A stretch of 64,000 nt of DNA, from positions 1 to 64,000 of the forward strand of contig JAEXSP010000031.1 in assembly GCA_023453795.1 (NCBI GenBank). Direction: 5' to 3'. Of this stretch, positions 51,029-60,649 are shown in pieces. Below the pieces are notes generated by a model. The model searched no databases and was not told the DNA's origin. It saw only the letters and a list, made by a program, of their open reading frames with translations. The position numbers and the translations under genes are program-made. Numbering within the stretch: the first letter of the stretch is position 1; each line of letters starts with the position of its first letter. This DNA is from Bacillota bacterium (GTDB lineage Bacteria > Bacillota > Clostridia > Acetivibrionales > JAEXSP01).

Positions 51029-51583
51029 TTGAAAAACATAAAGGGCTCCCTGCCCAATGTACTAACATCAATTAACATGTCCCTTGGCGTCATAGCAATC
51101 CTTTTTGCTGTAAACTCAGGTGATAATTTAAATATGATATATGCTGCTTCCATTCTTATCATAGTAGCCGCTTTAACAGACAGATTTGACGGTAAAGTCG
51201 CCAGGATGCTTGATTGTACAAGCGAACTGGGAAAAGAGCTTGATTCATTGGCAGACCTGATATCCTTCGGTCTGGCTCCTGCAATAATAACTTGGAAGCT
51301 TTGTTTCATGGGCATTGGAATCCCAGGGTATATAGTTACCCTGATATATCCCATAGCAGGTGCATACCGCCTTGCAAGATTCAATGTAACTACCTTCGAT
51401 AAATATTACAGGGGGATACCTATTACTATTGCCGGGGCTTTTCTGTCACTGGATAACCTTTATAATTGCTTCGTCCTCATTAATAAAGGAAAGCTGTCAA
51501 ATGCTCATATAGTAGGTGCTGTATTATTGGTTGTCTGCCTGTCATATTTAATGGTATCGCGAATTAAAATCAAAAAGATGTAA
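51029..51583 (+). CDS. pssA: CDP-diacylglycerol-serine O-phosphatidyltransferase
   Basis: 184 residues, start TTG 51029 behind AGGAGTGATC. The CDP-alcohol phosphatidyltransferase motif D-G-x2-A-R-x8-G-x3-D-x3-D is complete in TDRFDGKVARMLDCTSELGK followed by ELDSLAD. About six membrane helices. First committed step to phosphatidylserine and phosphatidylethanolamine. Divergent from the TVP38 gene. Confidence 0.93.
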   Translation: MKNIKGSLPNVLTSINMSLGVIAILFAVNSGDNLNMIYAASILIIVAALTDRFDGKVARMLDCTSELGKELDSLADLISFGLAPAIITWKLCFMGIGIPGYIVTLIYPIAGAYRLARFNVTTFDKYYRGIPITIAGAFLSLDNLYNCFVLINKGKLSNAHIVGAVLLVVCLSYLMVSRIKIKKM

Positions 51584-51615
51584 GATCATTTTCCATACCG
51601 AAGTAAATTTTAATA

Positions 51616-51643
51616 AATCTCAAGGACAAATATCCTTGAGATT
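51616..51643. terminator. Bidirectional terminator between pssA and the DUF4097 lipoprotein
   Basis: AATCTCAAGGA (51616-51626) and TCCTTGAGATT (51633-51643), T run on the plus side and A-rich on the other. Confidence 0.85.
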
Positions 51644-51648
51644 TTATT

Positions 51649-52683
51649 TTATCTGTTTAAATTGATGCTCCCCGATATGGTACTTATAACAATATCCGAT
51701 CCGCCACTTCCTATTTTTCCTGTTATATGGTGATTGCTGCTTTTAAAGGTACCTTCAAAAGAGTTGTTAATACTCCCTGAAACAGATTTTGCATCTAAAT
51801 TGAATTGACTGCTTTCCGGTAAGTTCAGGTTAACACTTCCGGATACGGAACTAAGCTTATATTGGCCGTTAGAATCCATTTTATCAACATCTACAGCTAT
51901 AGACCCTGATATAGTATGGAAACGCGAGTCTGCCCTAATAGAAGCGTTATTAAAGCGTTGAGATCCTGACACAGAATCTGAATCGAATTTGCCTTCTATG
52001 TTTTCTCCGTATATTCCTCCTGATTTAGAACTGAATTCTGCTTTCCCTTTATAGTTCTTAAGTTCAATTCTCCCGGAAACTGACTTCAATTTTCCGTCTC
52101 CATTGAATTCCGAGACATTAATACTACCGGATGCAGTACTTAACTTAAAAATCTCTGAAGAAGAATTTGAAGCACTAATACTTCCGGATGCAGATGATAG
52201 ATCTAAATCATTAATTCCTTTTATACCGTTCACAGTTATTTCACCTGAAGCAGTATCACCTTTAATATTTTTGATTTTTTCAGGAACAAGAACCTCCATC
52301 TCGACCTTTCGGCTATTCATCCATCCGAAAATGTTCTTATAATGCACCTTAACTTTAATACTTTCAGAACTCTTATCAACATTAATTTCTATGTCTTTAA
52401 GCATTTTGTCAGCTTTCTTTTTGCTTCCGCCTGTCCTTACTTTCTTTAGTGAAGTTATCTTTATAGAATTGCCGTCCCATGCTTTAAAATTAATTTTTCC
52501 TACCGTATTGGATACAATAAGCTCATCCTGTCCATCCGGAATTACTTCCCGGACTTCTGACTTTTCAGCCCTCGTATTTCCATCCGATATATTTACAACT
52601 TCCTTTCCGTTTATACTAAGCGTACAGCCGGTTAATGCTACGGACATAATTAATGCAACTGCTATCATGATTTTTTTTAACAT
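51649..52683 (-). CDS. DUF4097 beta-strand-repeat lipoprotein
   Basis: 344 residues. Lipoprotein signal with lipobox ALTGC (Cys20). After about residue 50 the protein is a right-handed beta-helix-like array of short repeats containing the recurrent SxSGSI unit (for example SSASGSISASNS, SVSGRIEL, SISGSIAVDV and TISGSINLN), typical of DUF4097. It is displayed on the outer membrane face. In other Firmicutes such genes follow PspC/LiaF-like membrane stress genes; none is adjacent here. Function unknown. Confidence 0.85.
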   Translation of the reverse strand: MLKKIMIAVALIMSVALTGCTLSINGKEVVNISDGNTRAEKSEVREVIPDGQDELIVSNTVGKINFKAWDGNSIKITSLKKVRTGGSKKKADKMLKDIEINVDKSSESIKVKVHYKNIFGWMNSRKVEMEVLVPEKIKNIKGDTASGEITVNGIKGINDLDLSSASGSISASNSSSEIFKLSTASGSINVSEFNGDGKLKSVSGRIELKNYKGKAEFSSKSGGIYGENIEGKFDSDSVSGSQRFNNASIRADSRFHTISGSIAVDVDKMDSNGQYKLSSVSGSVNLNLPESSQFNLDAKSVSGSINNSFEGTFKSSNHHITGKIGSGGSDIVISTISGSINLNR

Positions 52684-52790
52684 TTTTCACACCCCAATTT
52701 TAAATATTGATTTTCATTCTATGATACGGTGTGAATCTAAATTTGTCTGCTGAATAGTAAATATTAGGCTGATTTTAATTACGGCAGTAG

Positions 52791-53399
52791 CTATTTATAA
52801 TAGGTTTCAAAGCCGTTATTTATAATGTTAGAACCATTAGGCACTTGTATTAAAATAAGACATAAACTCAGTAAATCTACGCATGAACCCATTGCATTTA
52901 TTAAGCATACTAGAACGGTATACCAATTTAACAAACCAAACCCGAATAAAACAAATGGCATTATAACAGACAGTACAATAAATGGCATAACAGTAATTAA
53001 AATAAATCTGCCCTTCTTAATCTTTTCAGTAGTAAACACAAATCCGAAAGCACCTCTAAGCCCCCAGACAGTCTTATCTGACTTAAAAACATCCGGTATT
53101 AATAAAGCATGTAGAAATTCATGAAGCAGAATATATACAAGTATGACCAAAATATAAAATATTCCTATAATATCAATTCGAAAAGAAAACTTAAAGTCAG
53201 AATTTATAACATCAAACAGTGCTGGGGAAAGCCAAAACACTATAAGTAAAATTACTGCCCCTCCCAAAAATGCAAACGGCATAGAAATTAACGTTGCCTG
53301 CACTAGACTTGATGGTTCCTTAATTTTTCTCCACCCGTAAGATAATAACTTTTTACTGAGTTCCACGTCTGTAGGTGGTATTTTTTTAGCATATTTCAT
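52791..53399 (-). CDS. DUF3267 family membrane protein with HExxH motif
   Basis: 202 residues, four membrane helices (about 38-60, 75-95, 128-150 and 155-185). The second helix carries HEFLHALLIP, a zinc-metalloprotease-like HExxH within the membrane, as in DUF3267. Whether it is an active protease is not known. ATG 53399 behind CAGGAGAT; single gene. Confidence 0.82.
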   Translation of the reverse strand: MKYAKKIPPTDVELSKKLLSYGWRKIKEPSSLVQATLISMPFAFLGGAVILLIVFWLSPALFDVINSDFKFSFRIDIIGIFYILVILVYILLHEFLHALLIPDVFKSDKTVWGLRGAFGFVFTTEKIKKGRFILITVMPFIVLSVIMPFVLFGFGLLNWYTVLVCLINAMGSCVDLLSLCLILIQVPNGSNIINNGFETYYK

Positions 53400-53529
53400 T
53401 ATAAATCTCCTGGTTTCTCGTTTTTACTCACAACCCAATTATATCACTTGTGTGCAATATTGTATAAATTCTACATATGACCCGTATAGTATTTGAGAAA
53501 ATGAACTTCTTTTTAACGCTAAAAACAAC

Positions 53530-53553
53530 GAAAGCCACTGAAATCAGTGACTT
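53530..53553 (-). terminator. Terminator after the tRNA-Ser pair
   Basis: AAAGCCACTGA (53530-53540) and TCAGTGACTTT (53543-53553) with one internal mismatch; T-rich sequence follows on the minus strand. Confidence 0.75.
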
Positions 53554-53583
53554 TGCATTGTAATAAAATTGTAGTTTTTATTT

Positions 53584-53675
53584 TGGCGGAGAAGCGGGGA
53601 TTCGAACCCCGGCTAGAATTGCTCCTACTAACGGTTTAGCAAACCGTCCCCTTCGACCTGCTTGGGTACTTCTCC
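53584..53675 (-). tRNA. tRNA-Ser (anticodon GCT)
   Basis: A 92-nt class II tRNA with encoded CCA. Acceptor GGAGAAG/CTTCTCC; anticodon arm ACGGT-TTGCTAA-ACCGT gives GCT; long variable arm; T loop GGTTCGAATCC. Confidence 0.96.
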
Positions 53676-53701
53676 AGGTAGAATTAATATTTAAAAAATA
53701 T

Positions 53702-53792
53702 TGGCGGAGAGAGTGAGATTCGAACTCACGGTAGCCTCACGACTACGCCGGTTTTCAAGACCGGTGCCTTAAACCAACTCGACCATCTCTCC
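53702..53792 (-). tRNA. tRNA-Ser (anticodon TGA)
   Basis: A 91-nt class II tRNA with encoded CCA. Acceptor GGAGAGA/TCTCTCC; anticodon arm CCGGT-CTTGAAA-ACCGG gives TGA; long variable arm. Upstream member of a two-tRNA unit close to serS. Confidence 0.96.
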
Positions 53793-54004
53793 GTGTCTAA
53801 TTAAGCGACGAATAATATTTTACAATGAAACGAACTGTTTGTCAATATATTTCGTATTCCGCTGTCGCAGGGAATATCAGGCTGATGTTCCAATTAAGAA
53901 AATATGCCTGAACTGGCCATCCCGCCAAATCATTATATCATAATCCAATGAATATGTCTTGTTCAAAATTAAGGAAGGCCTGAGTTTATGTTCTCATTAT
54001 AAAA

Positions 54005-54030
54005 GCCCTCACTTAGCTTCAAGTGAGGGC
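54005..54030 (-). terminator. Terminator of serS
   Basis: GCCCTCACTT (54005-54014) and AAGTGAGGGC (54021-54030), then TTTTAT on the minus strand. Confidence 0.9.
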
Positions 54031-54037
54031 AAAATAA

Positions 54038-55309
54038 TTATTTTATTACTTCCAAGCCATTTAGGTACTTTCTAAGCGACTCCGGTACAATTACCGAGCC
54101 GTCTTCCTGCTGGTAATTCTCAAGAATTGCTGCAGTAGTCCTCCCTATCGCAACCCCTGAACCATTTAAAGTATGAACAAATTCGGGTTTGTCCTTCGGA
54201 CCCCTTCTGAATTTTATCCCTGCTCTTCTCGCCTGAAAGGATTCAAAATTGCTGCAGGAGGATATTTCAACATATCTATTGTAACTTGGCATCCAAACCT
54301 CAATGTCATAGGTCATAGCTGAAGAGAATCCGAGGTCACCTACACACAGCTTAACGACACGGTATGGCAAACCTAAGGTTTTTAGTACATCTTCAGCGTC
54401 ATTTGTCAGCTTTTCAAGTTCATCATATGAGGTCTCAGGTGCTACAAACTTAACAAGTTCAACCTTATTGAATTGATGCTGTCTGATAAGCCCCCTTGTA
54501 TCCCTTCCTGCAGATCCTGCTTCTGCCCTGAAGCATGCAGAATAGGCTGTATGATAGATAGGAAGGTCTTTGACATCTAAAATCTGTTCCCTGTACATGT
54601 TAGTAACAGGAACTTCCGCCGTAGGTATAAGGAAATACTCGGTTCCCGCCACCTTAAATGCATCTTCTTCAAATTTGGGCAGTTGGCCTGTTCCAACCAT
54701 ACTGTTCCTATGTACCATGAAAGGGGGAAACACTTCCGTATAACCATGCTTGTAAGTATGAAGATCAAGCATGAAATTAAGCAAAGCCCTCTCCAGCTTA
54801 GCCCCCAAACCTTTATAGAATGTAAACCTGGCGCCTGTAACCTTTGCAGCAGCGCTGAAGTCAAGTATATTCAGTTCTTCACCTATATCCCAATGCGCTT
54901 TTGGTTCGAAATCAAATTTTCTGGGTTCTCCCCAATTCCTTACAAACTCATTGTCTGCATCTGAATCGCCCATAGGTACAAGGTCATTCGGTATATTAGG
55001 AAGAGTAAGCATAATTCCATCCAGCTCTTCATCTATCGTATTGACTTGAACATCCAATTCCTTTATATTTTCAGAAAGTTCCTTCATCTCAGCCATCAGA
55101 GAACTTACATCCTTCCCCTCCTTCTTGTATTGGGGAATAAGCTTGGAATCAGTATTTTGCTTGTTTTTCATCTGTTCGACCTTGAATAGAAGATCCCTTC
55201 TTTTCTCATCAAGCGACATAAACCCTTCAATATCAAATTTCCCTTTACTTTTGATTAGAGCTTTTTTTAATGCTTCCGGATTATTTCTTAACATTTTGAT
55301 ATCAAGCAT
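54038..55309 (-). CDS. serS: Seryl-tRNA synthetase
   Basis: 423 residues, normal length. N-terminal coiled-coil tRNA-binding arm (about 1-105), class II core with motif 2 (FRAEAGSAGRDTRGLIRQHQ, about 255-275) and motif 3 (GSGVAIGRTTAAILE, about 385-400). Charges tRNA-Ser; two tRNA-Ser genes lie 245 bp downstream. No T-box leader is visible in the 116 bp upstream. ATG 55309 behind AAGGAG. Confidence 0.97.
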   Translation of the reverse strand: MLDIKMLRNNPEALKKALIKSKGKFDIEGFMSLDEKRRDLLFKVEQMKNKQNTDSKLIPQYKKEGKDVSSLMAEMKELSENIKELDVQVNTIDEELDGIMLTLPNIPNDLVPMGDSDADNEFVRNWGEPRKFDFEPKAHWDIGEELNILDFSAAAKVTGARFTFYKGLGAKLERALLNFMLDLHTYKHGYTEVFPPFMVHRNSMVGTGQLPKFEEDAFKVAGTEYFLIPTAEVPVTNMYREQILDVKDLPIYHTAYSACFRAEAGSAGRDTRGLIRQHQFNKVELVKFVAPETSYDELEKLTNDAEDVLKTLGLPYRVVKLCVGDLGFSSAMTYDIEVWMPSYNRYVEISSCSNFESFQARRAGIKFRRGPKDKPEFVHTLNGSGVAIGRTTAAILENYQQEDGSVIVPESLRKYLNGLEVIK

Positions 55310-55425
55310 AATGTATCTCCTTCTCTATAAGAATATAAATTAACCCTCATGTGAAATGTATTACTTAATTTGTACTACATTTAATATAACCTTACTATAA
55401 TCAAATACTTCATGCCAAAAATAAG

Positions 55426-56163
55426 TTACTTACTTAACAAATAATTGATTTCATCAATATAGGAACTATCCGGATAACCTAACAAAAGAGCGTCAGCTGC
55501 CTGCTTAAATCCGTCCTTATTTCCCTTTTTATATTGAGAATATGCAATAAAGTAATAACAGTCATCAGAAAAATACTCATTAGGCTGTAGGTTAACTGCG
55601 GCCTGTAGATTGCTTATCGCAGCATCATATTCCTGCTTCTTATAATATTTATACCCATCATAATACAGTTTTAGAGCAGCATTATAATAAGTTTTTTCAA
55701 CAAGTGAATTATATCTTGCTAATCCATTTTTATCAAGTAATTTGGAATCACATTTCTTCTGGAGCAATTCAGCACTACCAACAACATCATTATTTTTGTA
55801 CAAGTTTTCCGCTTCCAAAAGCAACTCATATGCTTTCATTGAATTTTTTAACGAGCTTTGATCTTTTGATACATTACCCTTATAGGCATTAAATTCTTTT
55901 TCTTTTTTTGCAGCATCCTTTTTCATCTGCTCAATTTTCTTCAGTAATGCCTTGTTTTCTTCAAGAGCAGTATTAAGATTGGTTTGAAAATTCACTTTCT
56001 TTTTTTCAACACTAGATAACTGATTCTTATAATCAGTAATATTCTTATTAAGCTTAATCTGACTAAAGGCCGTAACAAGCAAAACCGCAAAAGCACCAGT
56101 GAATAATATCACTGCATATGTCCAAATTTTTTTTGATTCAGAGTTATTTTTTTTAGTTTCCAT
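55426..56163 (-). CDS. Membrane-anchored coiled-coil/TPR protein
   Basis: 245 residues. N-terminal membrane segment (about 14-34), long coiled coil (about 35-100), then a TPR-type region (about 105-240; AALKLYYDGYKYYKKQEYDA and AISNLQAAVNLQPNEYFSDD). The TPR region would face outside and mediate protein contacts. Co-oriented with DUF4446 and parAB. Partner unknown. Confidence 0.75.
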   Translation of the reverse strand: METKKNNSESKKIWTYAVILFTGAFAVLLVTAFSQIKLNKNITDYKNQLSSVEKKKVNFQTNLNTALEENKALLKKIEQMKKDAAKKEKEFNAYKGNVSKDQSSLKNSMKAYELLLEAENLYKNNDVVGSAELLQKKCDSKLLDKNGLARYNSLVEKTYYNAALKLYYDGYKYYKKQEYDAAISNLQAAVNLQPNEYFSDDCYYFIAYSQYKKGNKDGFKQAADALLLGYPDSSYIDEINYLLSK

Positions 56164-56214
56164 TATTATTCTCCCCTAGAACATAAATTCTAATCATTTA
56201 TGTAGGATCCGTAG

Positions 56215-56739
56215 TTAGTTCTCAGTATAAACTCTTTCTCTATACGATTTTTTTGCAATTTCAACGGCCTGAATTTCTTCTGCAGAAAGAGGATATTTTG
56301 ATTTACCCCCTATTATAGGTTTTGCATAAGTTGAGGAGCTTTCTCTTGAGTAGATTCCATTTATAACTACCCCATTATCGTTGCTGTCTAAAAGCGCAAT
56401 AGCAAAACACAAGTCACTTCCCATATTTTCAAATGCATTATATCTGATTATTCCAATCTTTTGCAGACATTGCATAAGTGTTCTTTCAATATCATTGATG
56501 TGTTTTTCTATTTCTCTGTTTTTGCCTATAACCTCATTTGAATTCTCTATACATGAATTAATAAGTTCTTCTAAATTTCTATCACTTATACCGCTCATGA
56601 ATTTATTATATTTTGCTTTTAATTTTTTTATTTTTGATGCATTTGCTGCATTAACTATAAACAAAATCAGCACAAGAAAAAAGTTAAAGGCTACCGATAC
56701 TATTATAATGTTCGTTGTACTCTGGAAAAATTCTTCCAT
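56215..56739 (-). CDS. DUF4446 family protein
   Basis: 174 residues from ATG 56739 (AAAGGAG upstream; a longer reading crosses the region near parS). One N-terminal membrane helix (about 8-32), a coiled segment, then the conserved DUF4446 core: GIIRYNAFENMGSDLCFAIA and LLDSNDNGVVINGIYSRESS. It commonly follows parB in clostridia, as here. Function unknown. Confidence 0.85.
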   Translation of the reverse strand: MEEFFQSTTNIIIVSVAFNFFLVLILFIVNAANASKIKKLKAKYNKFMSGISDRNLEELINSCIENSNEVIGKNREIEKHINDIERTLMQCLQKIGIIRYNAFENMGSDLCFAIALLDSNDNGVVINGIYSRESSSTYAKPIIGGKSKYPLSAEEIQAVEIAKKSYRERVYTEN

Positions 56740-56822
56740 ATTTCTAACTCCTTTATCAGATAATAAATCTTTTTCTTTCGTATTAAACTTTAAAGTCCTA
56801 CAGTTGTAATACTGCAAGAAAA

Positions 56823-56838
56823 TGTTTCACGTGAAACG
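56823..56838. promoter_or_regulatory. parS site, 15/16 match
   Basis: TGTTTCACGTGAAACG differs from the consensus TGTTTCACGTGAAACA at the last base only. It is the ParB-binding centromere-like site, located downstream of parB. Confidence 0.9.
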
Positions 56839-56975
56839 TTTTTAATATTAAATTGTTCATTTTTTCTCTTTTACTTAATAATCGTCCATATGCCATTCTA
56901 ACGAGTTTTTATTCTTAAGAATAATAAGGTATGGCACGTGTCCCGAAAATCGATTTAAATCAAAATCAGGGTTTC

Positions 56976-57821
56976 CTAATTTTTGGAAATACCATCAACT
57001 AGTTCCAATATTCTATCTAATTCATCATTAGAATAATATTCAATCATTATCTTACCTTTTTTATTATTTGCTATGAGTTCAACTTTAGTACCAAATATAT
57101 TTTTCAATTTTTCTTCAATTTCAATATAACCTTCCAGCTTTGCCTTTGCTTTTATCGTACTTTTTTTTGTAAGATATTTTTTTACAAGCTTTTCTGTTTC
57201 CCTTACATTTAAATCCTTTTGTATAATTTCCTCTGCCGCTTTCTTCTGTAATTCTTTATCCTCTATTGAAAGTAATGCCCTGGCATGTCCGCTTGTTATT
57301 TCTCCTGATATAAGATTATTTTTAAGAGATTCTGCCAAAAATAGTAACCTTAATGAATTTGCAATCGCAGATCTGCTTTTTCCAACAGTTTTTGATATTT
57401 CTTCCTGTGTAAGATCGTATTCTTTCATAAGTCTTTCATATGCTTCGGCTTCTTCAATAGGATTAAGATCTTCTCGTTGGAGATTTTCTATAAGTGCTAT
57501 TTCCATTACTTGTTTATTAGATATATCCTTAACTAATACAGGTACAGTACTCAAACCTGCTAATCTAGCTGCTCTCCATCTTCTTTCTCCAGCTACAATT
57601 CTATATGTATTGTCTTCCTTTTTAACAATTATAGGCTGAACAATTCCATGCTCCTTTATTGATTCTGATAACTGCAGCAGCTTATCATCGTTGAAAGTTT
57701 TTCTTGGCTGATTGACATTCGGCTCAATTTCATTAATTTTTAATTCCTTGACACCTGTATTCTCAGGACTGTCGTCAGCAATTAATGCACCAAGACCTTT
57801 TCCAAGCCCCTTTTTAATCAT
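56976..57821 (-). CDS. parB: Chromosome partitioning protein ParB (Spo0J)
   Basis: 281 residues. ParB/Spo0J nuclease-like N-domain (about 22-115) with the CTP-binding GERRWRAARLAG and ENLQREDLNPIEEAEAY motifs, a helix-turn-helix (about 130-175; TQEEISKTVGKSRSAIANSL) and a C-terminal dimerisation domain. It slides from parS as a clamp and recruits SMC. Its ATG overlaps the parA stop (ATGA). Confidence 0.96.
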   Translation of the reverse strand: MIKKGLGKGLGALIADDSPENTGVKELKINEIEPNVNQPRKTFNDDKLLQLSESIKEHGIVQPIIVKKEDNTYRIVAGERRWRAARLAGLSTVPVLVKDISNKQVMEIALIENLQREDLNPIEEAEAYERLMKEYDLTQEEISKTVGKSRSAIANSLRLLFLAESLKNNLISGEITSGHARALLSIEDKELQKKAAEEIIQKDLNVRETEKLVKKYLTKKSTIKAKAKLEGYIEIEEKLKNIFGTKVELIANNKKGKIMIEYYSNDELDRILELVDGISKN

Positions 57822-58597
57822 ATTGCATTAGCCTCCTCAGAATATTCTATAACCTCTTCTGCAAGTTCCAAATAGCACTCTGAGCCTTTTGATTTTGGAT
57901 CATACAAAATTATTGGAAGTCCAAAGCTAGGCGCTTCACTTAGTCGTACATTTCTCGGTATTACTGTTCTGTATACTTTGTTTCTGAAATGCTTTTTAAC
58001 TTCTTCTACAACCTGTATTGAAAGATTCGTTCTTGCATCAAACATTGTAAGAACTACCCCTTCAACATCAAGCTTTGGATTTAAATGTTTTTGTACAAGC
58101 TTAACTGTGTTCATTAGCTGGCTTAACCCCTCTAATGCATAATACTCGCATTGTATCGGAACCAATATTGTATCGGCGGCAGTCAATGAATTTAAGGTAA
58201 GCAGTCCAAGAGAAGGAGGGCAATCTATCAAAATGAAGTCAAACTTTTTTCTTACTTCCTCTATCATCATTTTCATTCTTGTTTCTCTTGACATCAAAGG
58301 TACAAGCTCTACTTCGGCACCGGCAAGCTGTATATTTGACGGACATAGCTTAAGATTCTCTATGCTGGTCTCAACCAGACAGTTGCAAATATCTACATCA
58401 TTAATCAATACATCATATATTGATCTTTCCAATGATTTTTTATCTATGCCTAGTCCGCTTGTAGTATTACCTTGCGGATCAATATCGATTATAAGTACAC
58501 TTTTTCCTTTATATGCGAGACACGAACTTAAATTTACTGCCGTTGTTGTTTTTCCTACTCCACCTTTTTGGTTTGCTATAGCAATAACCTTTGCCAA
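57818..58597 (-). CDS. parA: Chromosome partitioning ATPase ParA (Soj)
   Basis: 259 residues, start TTG 58597 behind AGGAGTGAG. Deviant Walker A KGGVGKTTTAVNL (about 10-22), Walker A' DIDPQGNTTSGLG and Walker B FILIDCPPSLGLLT. Short form without an N-terminal HTH, as usual for chromosomal Soj. Moves origins with ParB and affects DnaA. Confidence 0.97.
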   Translation of the reverse strand: MAKVIAIANQKGGVGKTTTAVNLSSCLAYKGKSVLIIDIDPQGNTTSGLGIDKKSLERSIYDVLINDVDICNCLVETSIENLKLCPSNIQLAGAEVELVPLMSRETRMKMMIEEVRKKFDFILIDCPPSLGLLTLNSLTAADTILVPIQCEYYALEGLSQLMNTVKLVQKHLNPKLDVEGVVLTMFDARTNLSIQVVEEVKKHFRNKVYRTVIPRNVRLSEAPSFGLPIILYDPKSKGSECYLELAEEVIEYSEEANAI

Positions 58598-58745
58598 TGA
58601 ATCTCACTCCTCAGTTTCTTTTGCCATAAGTTGTCCAAAGTCATAAAATGATTATATCATATAATTAGAAGTCATGAACTAACTATTTAAAATTTTTTTA
58701 ACTAAATATTATTCCAGCAGCCTATTTTCTTAACTTTGAGGCCAT
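58598..58745. other. AT-rich parA upstream region
   Basis: Contains the parA ribosome site and, further up, AT-rich sequence without a recognised gene. Confidence 0.4.
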
Positions 58746-58761
58746 TGTTTCACGTGAAACA
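58746..58761. promoter_or_regulatory. parS site, perfect consensus
   Basis: TGTTTCACGTGAAACA, identical to the consensus, upstream of parA. With the site at 56823 it flanks the parAB operon. Confidence 0.97.
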
Positions 58762-58860
58762 TTTTTTGAATTTGTTCTACTTATAATTATATACTCTACT
58801 CTTTTAACATTTTGTTTATCTTTTTATAAAATTGTAAATACATTTTCACTTAAAAAAAAG

Positions 58861-58891
58861 AATACCAAACTTTTTTAACTATTGGTATTCC
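58861..58891 (-). terminator. Terminator of the GH9 gene
   Basis: GAATACCA (58861-58868) and TGGTATTC (58884-58891), followed on the minus strand by eight T. Confidence 0.85.
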
Positions 58892-58924
58892 TTTTCTTTG
58901 CCTATATACTCTATTCTTTTTTAT

Positions 58925-60649
58925 CTATTTGCTAAAATATGCAGATACAAATACAGTCGGTGAATTCCAGTATGTATCTATCTCGTTTGTCGAATATGAA
59001 CTTACATCATCTATATAACATTTTGCAGGAGCTAATCCTGTAAGTTTTGATTTTGCCAGATCATCCTCAAGACGACTGTTCGGTCCTCCGGCAACCAATC
59101 CGGGTACAGGAGCAGTTATCCCATCTCCAACGGAAGGTCTATGGTGAGGATTCTTTACACTATTTGCACCAATACCAGTAATATATGTCTTATCCATTGT
59201 GTTTCTACCTAATACATAATGCAAATCATCTTGTGCAGCTTGTAAATATTTAATATTACTTTTTATACTGTTAGCAATTATTAATTGCATAGCTTTGTTC
59301 ATTATAACACCATTACTGCCCCAGTAATATTCTCCTGACTTTAAGGATGTTTTGTATCCGTCTGAATTTGATGTTGTAACCATTGCATCTGCAGTTTTAA
59401 TCATTTCGTTTATAATTTTACTTCTAATACTATTATCTGTTTTGTTCTTGTCGGTGAATACATATGCAATGCATCCATAACCCCCGACGGACTGCCAACC
59501 TATATCTCCTAACATTGCACTTCTGTCTTTAATATTCTTTATATAATCATTATAAGTCTTCTTACCGGTTGTCCTATATAATTCAGCAGCAGCCCAGAAC
59601 CTTTCATCACTGTCTCTGGAATCTCCATATTCTCCTGTTGAAATTTCAGCAGGATTATGAAACAGAACGGGATTCTTATGTTTTGTCAGCCATGCCCATG
59701 CTTTTTCTGAAGCTGCAAGACATTTCGCTGAAAATGCTTTATCGAATGGTTTATATATTCTTGCTGCTAAAGCAGTAATAGCAGCAAAATCACCTGTAGC
59801 AGTGCTTGATATTGGTGAAAAATATAAGTCTGCTATATCTGTATCAGGCATTGTTGTTATGTCAGGAAATCCGGCAGCTGTTAATTTATGGTATACCCCA
59901 CCTGTACTTTTATCCTGCATCTTTAACATCCAGTTGATACCATACCTGCTTTCATCCAGTACGTCCGGTACTTTATTTCCGCTTTCCGGTATATTACTTT
60001 TATCATTAAATTTCTTTGGATAGAAATCATACGCTAATAGTAGGTCAGCGGCAGTTTTAGCAGCGCCAATTGTATATTTTCCATAATCACCTGCGTCATG
60101 CCATCCACCGTTTCCATTTAACATCTTATTTGTTCCGTTTATCTGTCCTGCTGAAAGATGGCAGGCTTCATGAACCCATTGTCCGGCATATTTTTTATTA
60201 AGTTCAATCCCGCATCTTTGATAATATAAGCCTTTAAGTGTAGTATCTTTTACATTATTATAGACATCATCTGAAATTTTAAATGAATACGACTTTCCAA
60301 CTCCGGGAACCTTTATGTAATATACCCCTGCTTTCTTAATTGATGAAAAATCTCCATAATAAACAATATCTCCGCTTGCCCCTGTTGTGTCATCAACTTT
60401 AGTTTGAGCTTTTCCGGAATATACTGCTTTTTGTGTCTTGCTGTCTATTACTTCAAAAACTCCTCCTTTACCGCTGATTACAACAACTTTTTTATCATTT
60501 GTACGATAACCCAGCTGATCAATATGTATTTTGTTATTCACTTTTACATCATTTGAATTACTCACGGCTATTACTTGAGCACCTGTAAAAATACTAAATA
60601 AAGTAAACATCAGTGTAAAGACTATTAATATTCTCTTGAATTTATTCAT
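58925..60649 (-). CDS. GH9 endoglucanase with N-terminal Ig-like domain, no dockerin
   Basis: 574 residues. Signal peptide about 1-29; CelD-type N-terminal Ig-like domain (about 38-128, KIHIDQLGYRTNDKKVVVIS); GH9 catalytic domain (about 135-572) with GGWHDAGDYGKY (181-192, catalytic Asp185/Asp188), the His signature NPHHRPS (His502, His503) and the acid Glu556 in SYSTNEIDTYW. The protein ends right after the catalytic domain, so it has neither dockerin nor cellulose-binding module and should act as a free secreted cellulase, or stay on the surface if the signal is uncleaved. It sits between parAB and gyrB. Confidence 0.93.
   Translation of the reverse strand: MNKFKRILIVFTLMFTLFSIFTGAQVIAVSNSNDVKVNNKIHIDQLGYRTNDKKVVVISGKGGVFEVIDSKTQKAVYSGKAQTKVDDTTGASGDIVYYGDFSSIKKAGVYYIKVPGVGKSYSFKISDDVYNNVKDTTLKGLYYQRCGIELNKKYAGQWVHEACHLSAGQINGTNKMLNGNGGWHDAGDYGKYTIGAAKTAADLLLAYDFYPKKFNDKSNIPESGNKVPDVLDESRYGINWMLKMQDKSTGGVYHKLTAAGFPDITTMPDTDIADLYFSPISSTATGDFAAITALAARIYKPFDKAFSAKCLAASEKAWAWLTKHKNPVLFHNPAEISTGEYGDSRDSDERFWAAAELYRTTGKKTYNDYIKNIKDRSAMLGDIGWQSVGGYGCIAYVFTDKNKTDNSIRSKIINEMIKTADAMVTTSNSDGYKTSLKSGEYYWGSNGVIMNKAMQLIIANSIKSNIKYLQAAQDDLHYVLGRNTMDKTYITGIGANSVKNPHHRPSVGDGITAPVPGLVAGGPNSRLEDDLAKSKLTGLAPAKCYIDDVSSYSTNEIDTYWNSPTVFVSAYFSK

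Noticed and set aside
55310..55425. T-box leader for serS
   Set aside because: Only 116 bp are available and the T-box AGGGTGG-type motif is absent.
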